Below are positions 1 through 11,722 of a DNA stretch of 32,727 bases, piece after piece (position 1 is the first letter of the stretch; each line of letters starts with the position of its first letter). The stretch covers positions 1 through 32,727 of the forward strand of contig JAFXVU010000253.1 of the NCBI GenBank assembly GCA_017534705.1, read 5' to 3'. This stretch comes from Bacteroidaceae bacterium. Lineage in GTDB: Bacteria; Bacteroidota; Bacteroidia; Bacteroidales; Bacteroidaceae. The notes under the pieces are model-generated. The model was not told where the DNA came from. It was given only the letters and a program-made list of their open reading frames with translations, and searched no databases. Both the position numbers and the translations under genes were made by a program.

Positions 1-1
1 G

Positions 2-64
2 CTCAGCCTTGAAGACTCCGACGACAAGTACGACTCTTGTGAAAAGAGTATGCTTTTGTACTAG
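2..64 (+). CDS. possible C-terminal tail of a gene entering from the left edge
   Basis: Frame 2 is open from the window edge to a TAG at 62-64 and encodes about 20 residues ending in SCEKSMLLY. Use of GAC, TCC and AAG codons resembles the carbohydrate genes here, and the frame stops just before a dispersed repeat begins, as a real gene end would. The fragment is too short to name, and a chance open frame of this length is common. Confidence 0.3.
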   Translation, partial: LSLEDSDDKYDSCEKSMLLY

Positions 65-155
65 CCATCAGCCGTAGACTTATACGCATCACCATTTTCA
101 CACGTCCAAATTAGCCCATATGCTTGCAAAAGTCATATTATACGTATAACAGATG

Positions 156-186
156 TTGAAATCGCACGAAAAACGACGTATTTTTG
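156..186 (+). promoter_or_regulatory. Bacteroidetes-type promoter signal inside repeat copy 1
   Basis: A -33-like TTG at 156-158 and a -7-like TATTTTTG at 179-186 are separated by 20 nt, matching the Bacteroidetes sigma-ABfr consensus (TTTG, 19-21 nt, TAnnTTTG). It points rightwards into the convergent hybrid sensor gene, so any transcript would be short or antisense to that gene's 3' end. Confidence 0.5.
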
Positions 187-231
187 CATCGAAAGGTTAA
201 TAACAGTCAATCATAATGCCATGAAATCACC

Positions 232-333
232 AATAAGCCATAAAAAGTGACTGCCGTAGTGTTGGAATACTTCAAACGTCATGATCAGCACTCAAGTCCA
301 TCACGCTTGTCGCGTCACTTTTAATGGCTTATT
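232..333. repeat. inverted repeat with 20-nt arms within the repeat element
   Basis: The left arm 232-251 begins AATAAGCC and ends AGTGAC. The right arm 314-333 is its reverse complement with one mismatch. A 62-nt loop lies between. The same structure, with a slightly worse right arm, sits at 11015-11117 in copy 2. It could be a long RNA stem or a small MITE-like unit; I see no clear target-site duplication. Confidence 0.6.
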
Positions 334-407
334 TAGCTTTTAGCGTCAGATGCCTCAGAACGGTTCGTGTAAAGATTGTTGTTGCTTGTTCCAAAAGCGG
401 GAATCTC

Positions 408-3400
408 TCATCCTTGAGTTCTGTAGTCTTTCGGTAATTTGCCGAACATTTTCTTGAAGTTCTTGGTGAAATAACTTGGTGAGGAGAAACCTGTCAGTTC
501 GGCAATGTGCTGGGTTGTGAGGGAGGTCGTCCGCAACAGCTTAGCAGCGTGTTTCAGACGTACTGTGGTGATAAACTCGCTGGGTGACTGGCCAGTGATG
601 CTGTTGATTTTCCGATAAAGCGTCATTCTGCTTGTGCACATATCGTTGCTAAACTGTTCAACGTTGTAATCCTTGTCGGCAAGATGAGACTCCACCACCC
701 TTTGGGCCCGCGTAATCAGTTCCTCGTCAATTGGTGAATATGTCAGTTGAGCCACTTCGTGTTCTTCATCGTGCTGGTATTTTTGCTGAATGGAGGCACG
801 CTGTTCTTGTAAATGCTTGATACGATTAAGCAATACGGCAGGACTGAAGGGTTTGGTCAAATAGCAGTCGGCTCCCATTTTGTACCCTTCAAGTTTTGAC
901 TCTTCGCTGGTTTTGGCAGTGAGCAAGATGACGGGGATGTGGCTTGTCTGCTCCGAGGACTTAATATGTCGGCACAATTCAAACCCATCCATGACAGGCA
1001 TCATGACATCGCTGATGACGAGACAAATATTGTCTGTTTCGGAAAGCAGTTGCCACCCCTGCTTTCCATCACTGGCTTCAACAACATGGTAGCCCTCGTC
1101 GCGCAATTGGTCGGCAATGAGCGTGCGCATTTCCAGATTGTCCTCCACCAACAAGATGCTGTCGGTGGTCTGGTCTCTGGCTATTTCACCAATCGCGTCA
1201 ATATTTTCATTCTTAGGTTCCGGTGCTCCGTGGTTTTCGTCCGCCGTAGCGCCCCCTTGGCAAATCAAAGGCATCACGAACCAGAAATCAGACCCTTTGC
1301 CCAACTGACTTTCCACGCCTACTTCCCCGCCATGGAGTCTGACGAGTTCACGTACCATGTGCAGACCAATGCCACTTCCACCATGTGATTTGCTATTCTC
1401 CGCTTGGTAGTAGCGGTCGAAGATATGAGGCAGGTCAACAGGAGGAATGCCCACACCGCTATCGATGACATGCACCGACATGCGGTTGTCGCCGTTTTCT
1501 GGACCTTTCAGCAACACTTTCACATATCCACCCTCAGGTGTGAATTTCATCGCATTGCTCAGCAGGTTCCAGATGATGTGATGCATCTTCTCGTGGTCGA
1601 AAGTAGCGTAGATCGGTTCATTGGGATGCTCATACGACAAAGTGATGCCCTTTCGCTGGGCCAGGGGATGGAAAGCATCGACTGCTGCCAGTATGAATCC
1701 GCTGATATCAGCATGACGAGGCGAGAGTGTCTGGACTCCTATCTCCATCCGGCGGAAATCGAGCAATTGATTGACGAGTTGTTGCAGTTCCAAGGCATTT
1801 CGCTGAATGCTCTCCAATCTCATCTGGTCGCGTTCGGACAAGGCCTTCTTACCAGCGAGCATCTGCTCCACTGGTACCAAGATAAGCGTTAATGGTGTGC
1901 GCAGTTCGTGACTGATGTTTGTGAAGAAACGGAATTTGAGTTCGGTGAGTTGTTCTTCCATCTGTGTCATGCGTTTACTGCGCACATACAGAGAGTACCA
2001 CCTGAGCACCCAAAAGGCCAATGCCGCAAGACATGCCGCATAGAGCGTGTATGCCCACCATGTTTCCCACCAGGCAGGCAGACGATGCAAAAGGATGACC
2101 TTGACTGGTTGCCCCCAGATGCCTTGTCCGTTGGTTGCACGCACTTCTACGGTGTAGTCGCCTTTCCTAAGTGAAGTCAGCACGATGGTGTTGTTGCCTA
2201 CGGGTAGTTCCACCCAGTCTCCCATACTATCGCCCCAAAAGCCTTTTTTCAGTAATCTGTAAGCGAACTGAACCTGAGAGGAAAGATGGTGGCGCAGTGT
2301 GGTAAGCCTTAACTCAACGACATTGGCATGACAATCGACATCAAGTGTCTGGCGGTCTTGACCAATGTATTCAATCTTGTTGTCAATGATCACGGTGGAA
2401 ACCCTGGCTTTTGCATCGGATTGGGCAAAGTCTTGAAAACGGGTTGAGGTCAAGATGCAGTAACTTTCTTCTTCCCCCACGCAGACCGAGTCGCCTTGAG
2501 TCACATTCAAGGTAGAGAAATGGTCCATGTGTATCATAGGATGGTTACAAAGCAGCGAGCGACAATTGTCGGACTCTCTGTCCCATTCCTTGACACTTTC
2601 GCGCGTGAGTACCCATATATGGCCATTGGAATCTTGTTTCACATCCAATATTTTCTTCCCTTGTGGGTTGCTGAGTTGAGGCACATAACAAGGAGCCTTA
2701 TCCGTATGGGGATGAAAGGTGTAAACACTCCCGAGGACCGTGCCTATACACAATGTACCGTCGTTGAGCAACGTCAGGCACGAACATGTCTCGAATTCCT
2801 TCAACAAGGTAGTTGGTTGTTCCTCCCCTTGGCGCAACATGCACAAACCAGTCTGACGTCCTTGGTAGAAGATGTTGCCGTCAGCATCATGTACGACACG
2901 TAAAAGGTCGGGCATCTTCTTTCGCATCGTCACAAACAGTGAATCGTCGTCGATCTGCCGTTTCCATCTGCCGGCGTATTTCAGAATGCCCTCATTGGCT
3001 CGTGGCAACATGAAGACATGGCTTGAAGCTCCTGAAACCCAAAGGTTCCCATACGGGTCGCGTGTGATGTTGCGCAGATAGTATTTTCCTTTGGGAAGTT
3101 GTTGTGTGATGGCGCATGGGCAAAGAGTGCCGTCTTCATCAAACTGATAGGCATACATTCCAGCCGCTGTGGTAACCCAAAGGAGTTCAGTGTGCAAATC
3201 CATCTCCATATCCAGTATTTCACCGATATCTTTGTTGTCGAGGCTGTATGTGGCGGGTTGAAATTCATAGATGGCGTTGTTGCCGACCATATTGGGGATG
3301 TATTTCACGACGCCTTTTCCCCATGTGCCTATCCAATAGCATCCATGAATTGAATCTTCCAACATACACTGCGGATCTATATCTTCCACCTTGGGATAGG

Positions 3401-4028
3401 GTATGAAATCCTGCCTCTGAATGTCATAACGCCACATACAGCCCCCACTCTGGGCCAACCATAGTGAATGCTGGCTGTCTTCGTAGAAAGCGTTGACAAA
3501 CTTTTGTCCATCGCTCCGCTTCGACACGTCAATCTGCTGAATAAGTTGCTCGTTGGGGTCAAAATGCAAGAGAACGTCTCCAGTTGACATCCAGACTGTG
3601 CCATCGCTAAGGGCATAGATAGCCTCGACAGGCAACCGCTGCGTCTTATCCTCAGCGATGCCGTGTATGCCATAGTCATTCTTGTCAAGGACATAGGCCC
3701 CCATCGTCGTCCCGAACCAAATATGCCCCTTTCCATCTTCCACTATATCATAGATACAATTCGAACGCATCAGCTGGGGATTGCTCTCATTGGAACAGAA
3801 CACATCTGGCTGATACCCATTGTCACGATAAAGTCCCTCCTCGGTGCTGTACCACAAGTAGCCTTCGCTGTCGCGGAAGAAAACGTGTACATTTCCCCAA
3901 GGTATATTCTTAATGGTGGCGATGTCGTAAAGGGCTGAACCTGACTGAGCATTGATTGATTTAGTGGAAAGCCACCCGATCAAGAGGCAGAGTATGATTC
4001 GCCCTGTTGTGGACGAAGCTGGAATCAT
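408..4028 (-). CDS. hybrid two-component system sensor histidine kinase/response regulator (HTCS)
   Basis: This 1206-residue protein has the full one-polypeptide layout used by Bacteroidales to sense glycan fragments in the periplasm and regulate polysaccharide-utilisation genes. After a signal peptide (about residues 1-27), a long sensor region with repeated W-G-T/W-V-S/L-W motifs fits two reg_prop beta-propellers. A Y_Y_Y domain (about 590-660) precedes a Trp-rich membrane span (about 665-690). The kinase core has the phospho-acceptor His707 in SHELRTP, an N-box NLLSNAMKF and a G-box GSGIGLHM. A receiver domain follows with Asp1007 in SDVMMP and a Lys in LTKPF, then a C-terminal AraC-type helix-turn-helix (about 1095-1206). 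Length is typically 1300-1400, so this one is slightly compact. It is divergent in function from its neighbours but co-directional with the GH2/peptidase pair 249 bp upstream, its probable regulatory targets. Confidence 0.95.
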   Translation of the reverse strand: MIPASSTTGRIILCLLIGWLSTKSINAQSGSALYDIATIKNIPWGNVHVFFRDSEGYLWYSTEEGLYRDNGYQPDVFCSNESNPQLMRSNCIYDIVEDGKGHIWFGTTMGAYVLDKNDYGIHGIAEDKTQRLPVEAIYALSDGTVWMSTGDVLLHFDPNEQLIQQIDVSKRSDGQKFVNAFYEDSQHSLWLAQSGGCMWRYDIQRQDFIPYPKVEDIDPQCMLEDSIHGCYWIGTWGKGVVKYIPNMVGNNAIYEFQPATYSLDNKDIGEILDMEMDLHTELLWVTTAAGMYAYQFDEDGTLCPCAITQQLPKGKYYLRNITRDPYGNLWVSGASSHVFMLPRANEGILKYAGRWKRQIDDDSLFVTMRKKMPDLLRVVHDADGNIFYQGRQTGLCMLRQGEEQPTTLLKEFETCSCLTLLNDGTLCIGTVLGSVYTFHPHTDKAPCYVPQLSNPQGKKILDVKQDSNGHIWVLTRESVKEWDRESDNCRSLLCNHPMIHMDHFSTLNVTQGDSVCVGEEESYCILTSTRFQDFAQSDAKARVSTVIIDNKIEYIGQDRQTLDVDCHANVVELRLTTLRHHLSSQVQFAYRLLKKGFWGDSMGDWVELPVGNNTIVLTSLRKGDYTVEVRATNGQGIWGQPVKVILLHRLPAWWETWWAYTLYAACLAALAFWVLRWYSLYVRSKRMTQMEEQLTELKFRFFTNISHELRTPLTLILVPVEQMLAGKKALSERDQMRLESIQRNALELQQLVNQLLDFRRMEIGVQTLSPRHADISGFILAAVDAFHPLAQRKGITLSYEHPNEPIYATFDHEKMHHIIWNLLSNAMKFTPEGGYVKVLLKGPENGDNRMSVHVIDSGVGIPPVDLPHIFDRYYQAENSKSHGGSGIGLHMVRELVRLHGGEVGVESQLGKGSDFWFVMPLICQGGATADENHGAPEPKNENIDAIGEIARDQTTDSILLVEDNLEMRTLIADQLRDEGYHVVEASDGKQGWQLLSETDNICLVISDVMMPVMDGFELCRHIKSSEQTSHIPVILLTAKTSEESKLEGYKMGADCYLTKPFSPAVLLNRIKHLQEQRASIQQKYQHDEEHEVAQLTYSPIDEELITRAQRVVESHLADKDYNVEQFSNDMCTSRMTLYRKINSITGQSPSEFITTVRLKHAAKLLRTTSLTTQHIAELTGFSSPSYFTKNFKKMFGKLPKDYRTQG

Positions 4029-4152
4029 GTAGCTGAAATAATATCTGTTTTGTTTTTATAGTAGTGTTTCAAGCAGGAACGTTCATTGCAGCACTGAATT
4101 TGGGGTTAGTGCTGGTAGAATTTCTTGTTCCCCTGAATGCACGTTCATGTCG

Positions 4153-4186
4153 CAAATATAAATAAAATATCGGATTTACCTGCCAA
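4153..4186 (-). promoter_or_regulatory. probable promoter of the hybrid sensor gene
   Basis: On the minus strand TATATTTG (4160-4153) is a perfect -7 box. A TTG at 4186-4184 lies 23 nt upstream, slightly longer than the usual 19-21 nt. Transcription would start about 120 nt before the ATG at 4028, giving the regulator its own leader separate from the GH2/peptidase transcript. Confidence 0.5.
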
Positions 4187-4214
4187 TCGAGATAAAAAAC
4201 AGTGTTCTGATTGC

Positions 4215-4248
4215 AGCGGAATGAAACACATTCGCGTTTCATTCCGCT
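4215..4248 (-). terminator. hairpin terminator after the metallopeptidase-like gene
   Basis: A perfect 13-bp inverted repeat (arms 4215-4227 and 4236-4248, AGCGGAATGAAAC, 8-nt loop) begins about 30 nt past the stop of the gene ending at 4277. On the minus strand a run of six T follows after roughly a dozen bases, so it is an imperfect intrinsic terminator. It also separates that transcript from the regulator gene downstream. Confidence 0.6.
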
Positions 4249-4276
4249 CATAGAATCAGGCAAGCGATGAATTCCC

Positions 4277-7200
4277 TTACTTCAATACTTTCTTACCGGC
4301 CACGATGTAGATGCCGTGAGGCAGTCCGTCGAGCGATGTGGTGCCTTGTCGAACGAGTTGGCCAGAGATGGAATACACATTCTCATCGTTCGCTTGCTGG
4401 TTACCGCCAGCTATTTCCTCGATGCCAGAGGGAACTCCGTTGTTAGGCTCTCCATAGACATTGGTCATGTAGAACTTGACTCTGTATGGCCACTGTTCGG
4501 CAGTACTTTCCACCCAGTTGGTCAGATCGCGCGACCAATAGGACGTGGGTGCTCCGCTGACAACCAGCCAAACGTGGGTGCAACCTGCAGGACAATCAAA
4601 GGATATGGAGTGGTTAGCGTCATTATAAGTGGCGCGTGTGATGTCGCTGTAGATACGTGTACCATCGCCCTTGAACGCCACGAAACCGATGCGCCATCCA
4701 GCGCGGTTAGTGTTGTAGGCTGTATATCCTTCCTCCCCAGCCTTGCCTTCGAAATCCACATATAGGGTTGTGGCTTTAGAAGGAGCGTTAATGCGTATGG
4801 CGTTGTTGCCGTAGTTCTCTATGCAGGCCTTCTTCTCAGGCCACCAATATCCTTCTGCATCCTTGGTAAGGGCAGTCTGGCTGCGCCAACTGGCCTTACC
4901 GTTAGCGATGGATCGTATGGGGTCGAGGTCGAAGGTGGTCATTCTCGCTCCCCATTCCCACATCTCATCACCGAGCAAACTGACTTTCTGTGAAATGCTG
5001 CCAGTCATGCGTGTGCGCATATAGGTTTCGAAAGGGTCTTCGGGATCTTTGCAATCGTTCCAAAGACGGCCTACAGCATCCCATCCGAATTTGTGCACGA
5101 ACCAATTCTGGATGAAGAAGTTCTCATAGCGGAGATAGCCAGCCATAGGATGGCGATGCATGCCGTTGAGCGAGTTCCAGAGCCATTCATTGCCATCGAG
5201 TAACTGATTGGGATAATACACGTACGCCATCCACTGGGCACACATTTCCCAGAACGGATTCTGGGTTGACTGATGCCAATTGTACATCCACCCGTTCCAG
5301 TCGCCGTTGTCGCAGTGGACTTGATACTGGAAGCAGTGACCTATCTCATGAGCCACAGTCTGACCTCCCCTCGAGGTATAGGCCCATCGCGAGAGGGTGA
5401 GCATACCAATCTGGTTGTCGATGCCACTGCCTTCGGCAATCCAATCGCTGGTAGATTTGAGTCGGATAATCATCTTGTAGGTGTCGGTTTTGGACTTACC
5501 CTGATTGATGGTGATGAATCCAAGTTTGTTGGCGTACATCTCAAATATCTTGTCGGCAGTGGAAAGGATATTCGCCACGGGTTCAGGCGCTTCGTCACCA
5601 TAGCCCTTCTCCCAGAAGACCACCCAGTGCTTGGACTGCATGGACCGTTTGTAACTCCACTGGTTGTCATTGTCCTGGAGTTTGGCATCGGATCCACAGG
5701 CACTGCCGCTGCAGTAGATTTTCTTATCTACGGCAGTGATGCGTCTGTTGAGGGCGTTGACGGCGCCGCGTAACTGATCATCAGTGAGTGTGTAGTCCTC
5801 CATGCGCTCGTTGGCCGTCTCGATGGCAGACATAAGATTGTTGACAGTAGTGGACTTGCGCTCAGAATCTTTCCACCAGTTGACTACTTTCTTGGCATAG
5901 TCAATTCGTTGTGCAAGGTCATCGTAGAGTTGGTGCGAGTCTTTGGCCTGTTGTATGGCATCGTTGAGAGCACTATGTGCCTGTTCGATGGCGGTTTCAT
6001 CGTATATCGTATTGCCCGCATCATCAGTTCCTATTCCCTGCAAGGCGGTACGAGCTTGCTCAATAGCGGCACTGAGCGCTTCGGTGGCAACGTCCTGTAT
6101 GGGTTTGGCGAGTGCTTTCTCACCCACAGTGATGAGTTCTTCCAGTGCTTTTGCATAGTCATTGGTTGCCACTTCACCAATATAGAGCAGACGGAAGTTA
6201 TCCACGCAGAAGTAGTTGCCAGTGGGGTTCACGGTCATGGCACCGATATTGGTCTTTTCGTTCTCATCAACAACGGTGAATTCGATGGAGTAAGTGCGCA
6301 TGGCGGTGATGGTGGTCTGGTGCAGTCCCGCCACGAGTGTCGCTCCCTTCTGTGCGGAGCCGTTATTGGTGTTGCTTCCGCTGCCCGTCTGCTGGATGTG
6401 GAGAGCCGTAGCGGTGAGTTTGTATTTGCCTTTGGGAAGTCCCGTGATTGTCTGAAGGACAGAAGTGTTGCCAATTTTGTTTCCGATACTGGTCCATGCT
6501 TCAAGATAATAGGTCCCCTCCTTTTGTGAGAACACATTGTTGCTCTGTGTGCTCATCCCCTTCACCGTCCATCCTGATGTGCCGTCCTCGAAGGAGGGAT
6601 TGGTCAGGAACAGGTCGGTGCAGTCCACAGGATTGGTTTCCGAGGCATTGAGCCAATGGTAGTTGTCCAGTGCAGCCTGAAGTGCCTCATCGGCAGTAAG
6701 TAAGTCGCCAACAGTAGATTCCGCATTGTCCAGCACAGCCTGTGCTTGTTCGATGGCAGCCAAAAGGCTGGATGCCTCGCGTCCGCTTCCGTCGGCGTAC
6801 GTTGTAGTGGCAGACTGCAACGTCTGGCTCAGTTTTTCCTTGATGGCAGTCATGTCCTGGACGAGAATCTGCACATAGTCAATCAGCAAGTTGGCAGAGT
6901 TGCTGGAACCTCCGTCGCCTGCTTGGTAGCCAATCTGTATCTTGCCTTTTGTCTCTTGAGTGAGGGTGAAGGTTATCTGGTCGAGTGTCCATGCTTTGGA
7001 TGGGTAGCTCTTGATGGTGGATTTGACAGCCGTACCATTGACTGGAACCCACGACAGTTCCGATGTTCCCTTGGTGGCCGACTTTCCATTGTAAGTAGGC
7101 GCATAGATGGTGTAAACGCCTGCGGGAAGAGTGACTGTCTGGTAGTAGGTCATCGACACACCCCATCCTGTGGACAGGGCGAGAGCACCTCCTGTAGCCT

Positions 7201-7480
7201 CTCCGTTGTAACCTTTGTCGGGTACCGAACCACCGTTGAAGGTACCAGCGAATCCGTATTCATAGATACCCGTGATGGTGTAATCAACAGTGAATCCGGC
7301 AGTCCACCCCTTGATGTCTTTTATTTCCTGTTTCACCTCGTTGGTAGCTCCTTTTTTGTAATGGAACCCACTGTCGAAACTGTAGTTTGTAAGATAGTCT
7401 GCTGTGACGTCAGTCTGTGCCATGACACCTACGCTCATGAGGGCAGAAATTGCCAGAGCGAAAAAGTTAGTTAATCTCAT
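4277..7480 (-). CDS. secreted multi-domain HExxH metallopeptidase-like protein (DUF6055-like)
   Basis: This 1067-residue protein has a signal peptide ending near MSVGVMAQ. Two beta-sandwich (carbohydrate-binding-like) modules (about 25-210 and 290-435), each with a LPAGVY or LPKGKY turn, alternate with helical FIVAR-like spacers rich in A, E and Q. A catalytic-like region follows (about 600-1000). It contains HEIGH at 711-715 and a plausible third zinc ligand Glu745 in NPFWEM, a gluzincin-like arrangement. The stretch SKHWVVFWEKGYG and the region around HEIGH look like the Bacteroidetes DUF6055 family as I remember it. The C-terminus (VYSISGQLVRQ... GLPHGIYIVAGKKVLK) is a type IX secretion sorting tail, so the product should be secreted or surface-anchored. 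It starts 47 bp after the GH2 gene and is probably co-transcribed with it. A glycoprotein-directed protease role is inference. Confidence 0.8.
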   Translation of the reverse strand: MRLTNFFALAISALMSVGVMAQTDVTADYLTNYSFDSGFHYKKGATNEVKQEIKDIKGWTAGFTVDYTITGIYEYGFAGTFNGGSVPDKGYNGEATGGALALSTGWGVSMTYYQTVTLPAGVYTIYAPTYNGKSATKGTSELSWVPVNGTAVKSTIKSYPSKAWTLDQITFTLTQETKGKIQIGYQAGDGGSSNSANLLIDYVQILVQDMTAIKEKLSQTLQSATTTYADGSGREASSLLAAIEQAQAVLDNAESTVGDLLTADEALQAALDNYHWLNASETNPVDCTDLFLTNPSFEDGTSGWTVKGMSTQSNNVFSQKEGTYYLEAWTSIGNKIGNTSVLQTITGLPKGKYKLTATALHIQQTGSGSNTNNGSAQKGATLVAGLHQTTITAMRTYSIEFTVVDENEKTNIGAMTVNPTGNYFCVDNFRLLYIGEVATNDYAKALEELITVGEKALAKPIQDVATEALSAAIEQARTALQGIGTDDAGNTIYDETAIEQAHSALNDAIQQAKDSHQLYDDLAQRIDYAKKVVNWWKDSERKSTTVNNLMSAIETANERMEDYTLTDDQLRGAVNALNRRITAVDKKIYCSGSACGSDAKLQDNDNQWSYKRSMQSKHWVVFWEKGYGDEAPEPVANILSTADKIFEMYANKLGFITINQGKSKTDTYKMIIRLKSTSDWIAEGSGIDNQIGMLTLSRWAYTSRGGQTVAHEIGHCFQYQVHCDNGDWNGWMYNWHQSTQNPFWEMCAQWMAYVYYPNQLLDGNEWLWNSLNGMHRHPMAGYLRYENFFIQNWFVHKFGWDAVGRLWNDCKDPEDPFETYMRTRMTGSISQKVSLLGDEMWEWGARMTTFDLDPIRSIANGKASWRSQTALTKDAEGYWWPEKKACIENYGNNAIRINAPSKATTLYVDFEGKAGEEGYTAYNTNRAGWRIGFVAFKGDGTRIYSDITRATYNDANHSISFDCPAGCTHVWLVVSGAPTSYWSRDLTNWVESTAEQWPYRVKFYMTNVYGEPNNGVPSGIEEIAGGNQQANDENVYSISGQLVRQGTTSLDGLPHGIYIVAGKKVLK

Positions 7481-7527
7481 ACTGAATAATATTATGTTTT
7501 TTGTTCTGCAAAATGAAATGGTGTCGT

Positions 7528-10533
<3,006 letters not shown>

Positions 10534-10544
10534 CTATTTCAATG

Positions 10545-10552
10545 CAAAATTA
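10545..10552 (-). promoter_or_regulatory. -7 box for the GH2/peptidase transcript
   Basis: TAATTTTG on the minus strand fits TAnnTTTG and lies 27 nt before the ATG at 10518. A convincing -33 TTTG is not visible at the expected distance, which would suit an activator-dependent promoter driven by the hybrid regulator. Confidence 0.45.
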
Positions 10553-10677
10553 TGAATCATAGGTCATTTGACTGCTATTTCTCGGTATCAATAAATGGTA
10601 ATTCTGTAACAATCCGCACATGGACTGATTCGACAATGCTGCTGAGGTAGGTCTTTGGCGAAATGCACACTGCTTAT

Positions 10678-10887
10678 CACCTCTCCTGCCTCTTCAGGGT
10701 ACGTAGGCTGCCAGCCTGCGAAAAACTAACGACTAAAAGCAAATTGTTCCAAGTTGTTCCGTCGCATTCGCGGCGGCTCCCTCTTATCCCGTCAGGGATA
10801 TTGTTGTTCTTTGTTGTGATAAGTTGTTTCCATATTAATCATTAGCCTCCAGGCTGCAAGCATTATCCGCATCTCCATTTTCACACG
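10678..10887 (+). repeat. dispersed intergenic repeat A, copy 1
   Basis: The block starts CACCTCTCCTGCCTCTTCAG and ends in CTCCATTTTCACAC. It matches 11793-11999 over its whole length with scattered differences. It holds the palindrome-like core GGCTGCCAGCCTGCG, a GTTGTTCCGTCGC segment, CCCGTCAGGGA, and TAGCCTCCAGGCTGCAAG. It carries no credible reading frame. Its right end runs straight into the promoter-carrying repeat, so the two are parts of one composite block. Confidence 0.8.
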
Positions 10888-11128
10888 TCCAAATCAGCCC
10901 ATATGCTTGCAAAAGTCATATTATACGTATAACAGATGTTGAAATCGCACGAAAAACGACGTACATTTGCATCGAAAGGTTAATAACAGTCAATCATGAT
11001 GCCATGAAATCACCAATAAGCCATAAAAAGTGACTGCCGTAGTGTTGGAATACTTCAAACGTCATGATCAGCACTCAAGTCCATCACGCTTGTCGCGTCA
11101 CTTTTCTATGGTTTATTTAGCTTTTAGC
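10868..11128 (+). repeat. dispersed ~260 bp repeat, copy 2 (promoter-carrying element)
   Basis: Nearly identical to 85-344 and in the same orientation. The palindrome TTATACGTATAA is at 10921-10932, and the inverted-repeat unit at 11015-11117. The two copies flank the GH2-peptidase-regulator locus as ~10.5-kb-spaced direct repeats. Confidence 0.85.
10939..10969 (+). promoter_or_regulatory. Bacteroidetes-type promoter signal inside repeat copy 2
   Basis: TTG at 10939-10941 and a perfect -7 TACATTTG at 10962-10969 are 20 nt apart. The two bases that differ from copy 1 lie inside the -7 box, yet both versions keep the consensus. It points towards the small HNH-type gene about 400 bp away. Confidence 0.5.
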
Positions 11129-11141
11129 TTCTAGCTTATTT

Positions 11142-11191
11142 GGGGAAACAACTTAGCACAACTTATTACAATTCCTTTTTCACGGCTTCGC
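11142..11191 (+). repeat. dispersed repeat C, copy 1
   Basis: The segment GGGGAAACAACTTAGCACAA through TTTTTCACGGCTTCGC resembles 28471-28520 (AAACAACACTTCACAAC ... TTTTTCACGGCTACGC). The rest of the gap to the HNH-type gene (11192-11296) shows nothing I can name. Confidence 0.55.
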
Positions 11192-11296
11192 GTCATTTCC
11201 ATTCAGACTAGCGGCGTAGGTTGCCCTGTCGATAGTAACGCAAATCTGAAGCGTGCTGTATCATGGCTTGTAAATTGTGATTGTGCTGTTTTGTTG

Positions 11297-11326
11297 TTGT
11301 CAAACGACAACGTAATCTTATCTTTC
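11297..11326 (+). promoter_or_regulatory. probable promoter of the small HNH-type gene
   Basis: TTG at 11297-11299 and TATCTTTC at 11319-11326 (one mismatch to TAnnTTTG) are 19 nt apart. A perfect inverted repeat GTTGTC-AAAC-GACAAC (11296-11311) covers the -33 box and could be an operator. Confidence 0.45.
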
Positions 11327-11385
11327 TGTGTCAATGTTGAAGCATCACAAAATAAATATAATAATCATTCTAAATTTATACAGAT

Positions 11386-11640
11386 ATGAAAGCGAAAAAA
11401 AACGAAAAAAATCCAAATTGTGAACCCCGCGTTAGTCAACAATCCCAACACCAAGAAGGTGAGCAGTACCTGAAAAATGATGGCGAAGTATATACTACTA
11501 TATATGGTACTGAGTGCCGTGTCTGTGATTTGGTATGGGAAGCATTCAAAGAAGAAATACCTGAAGGTTATACGATTGTTCACATTGATGGCGATAAAAA
11601 GAATAATCGTCTTGATAACCTTAAACTGGAGAGATTATAA
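11386..11640 (+). CDS. small HNH-type endonuclease-like protein
   Basis: This 84-residue protein has a charged, Lys/Asn/Gln-rich N-terminus (about 1-30). Its second half, VCDLVWEAFKEEIPEGYTIV followed by HIDGDKKNNRLDNLKL, matches the core of the HNH_3 family found in phage and homing-type nucleases. That family typically has a zinc-free beta-beta-alpha metal fold nicking DNA. Only this core is present, so it is either a minimal stand-alone member or a remnant. It has its own promoter-like signal and is followed by a hairpin at 11757-11789, so it looks like a single-gene transcript. A regulatory or DNA-binding rather than nuclease role cannot be excluded. Confidence 0.65.
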   Translation: MKAKKNEKNPNCEPRVSQQSQHQEGEQYLKNDGEVYTTIYGTECRVCDLVWEAFKEEIPEGYTIVHIDGDKKNNRLDNLKLERL

Positions 11641-11722
11641 TCCCTTCTTTCTTTATGGAATTAGTGTTCATTTCAATAATCCAACAGGTGAGAAATAATA
11701 AAAAAACAATGGAGAAAGAAAG

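Larger units (their letters stand above)
85..344 (+). repeat. dispersed ~260 bp repeat, copy 1 (promoter-carrying element)
   Basis: This stretch matches 10868-11128 in the same orientation with only about six substitutions and one single-base indel. It contains the 12-bp perfect palindrome TTATACGTATAA at 138-149, a Bacteroidetes-type promoter signal, and a long inverted repeat in its right third. It lies directly downstream of the stop codon of the hybrid sensor gene. A more diverged copy lies on the minus strand near 28 kb. No protein frame of useful length is present, so it is best read as an intergenic repeat of unknown origin. Confidence 0.85.

Noticed and set aside
10663-10845. 60-codon plus-strand frame in repeat A
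   Set aside because: It lies wholly within a non-coding dispersed repeat and is not preserved in the second copy.
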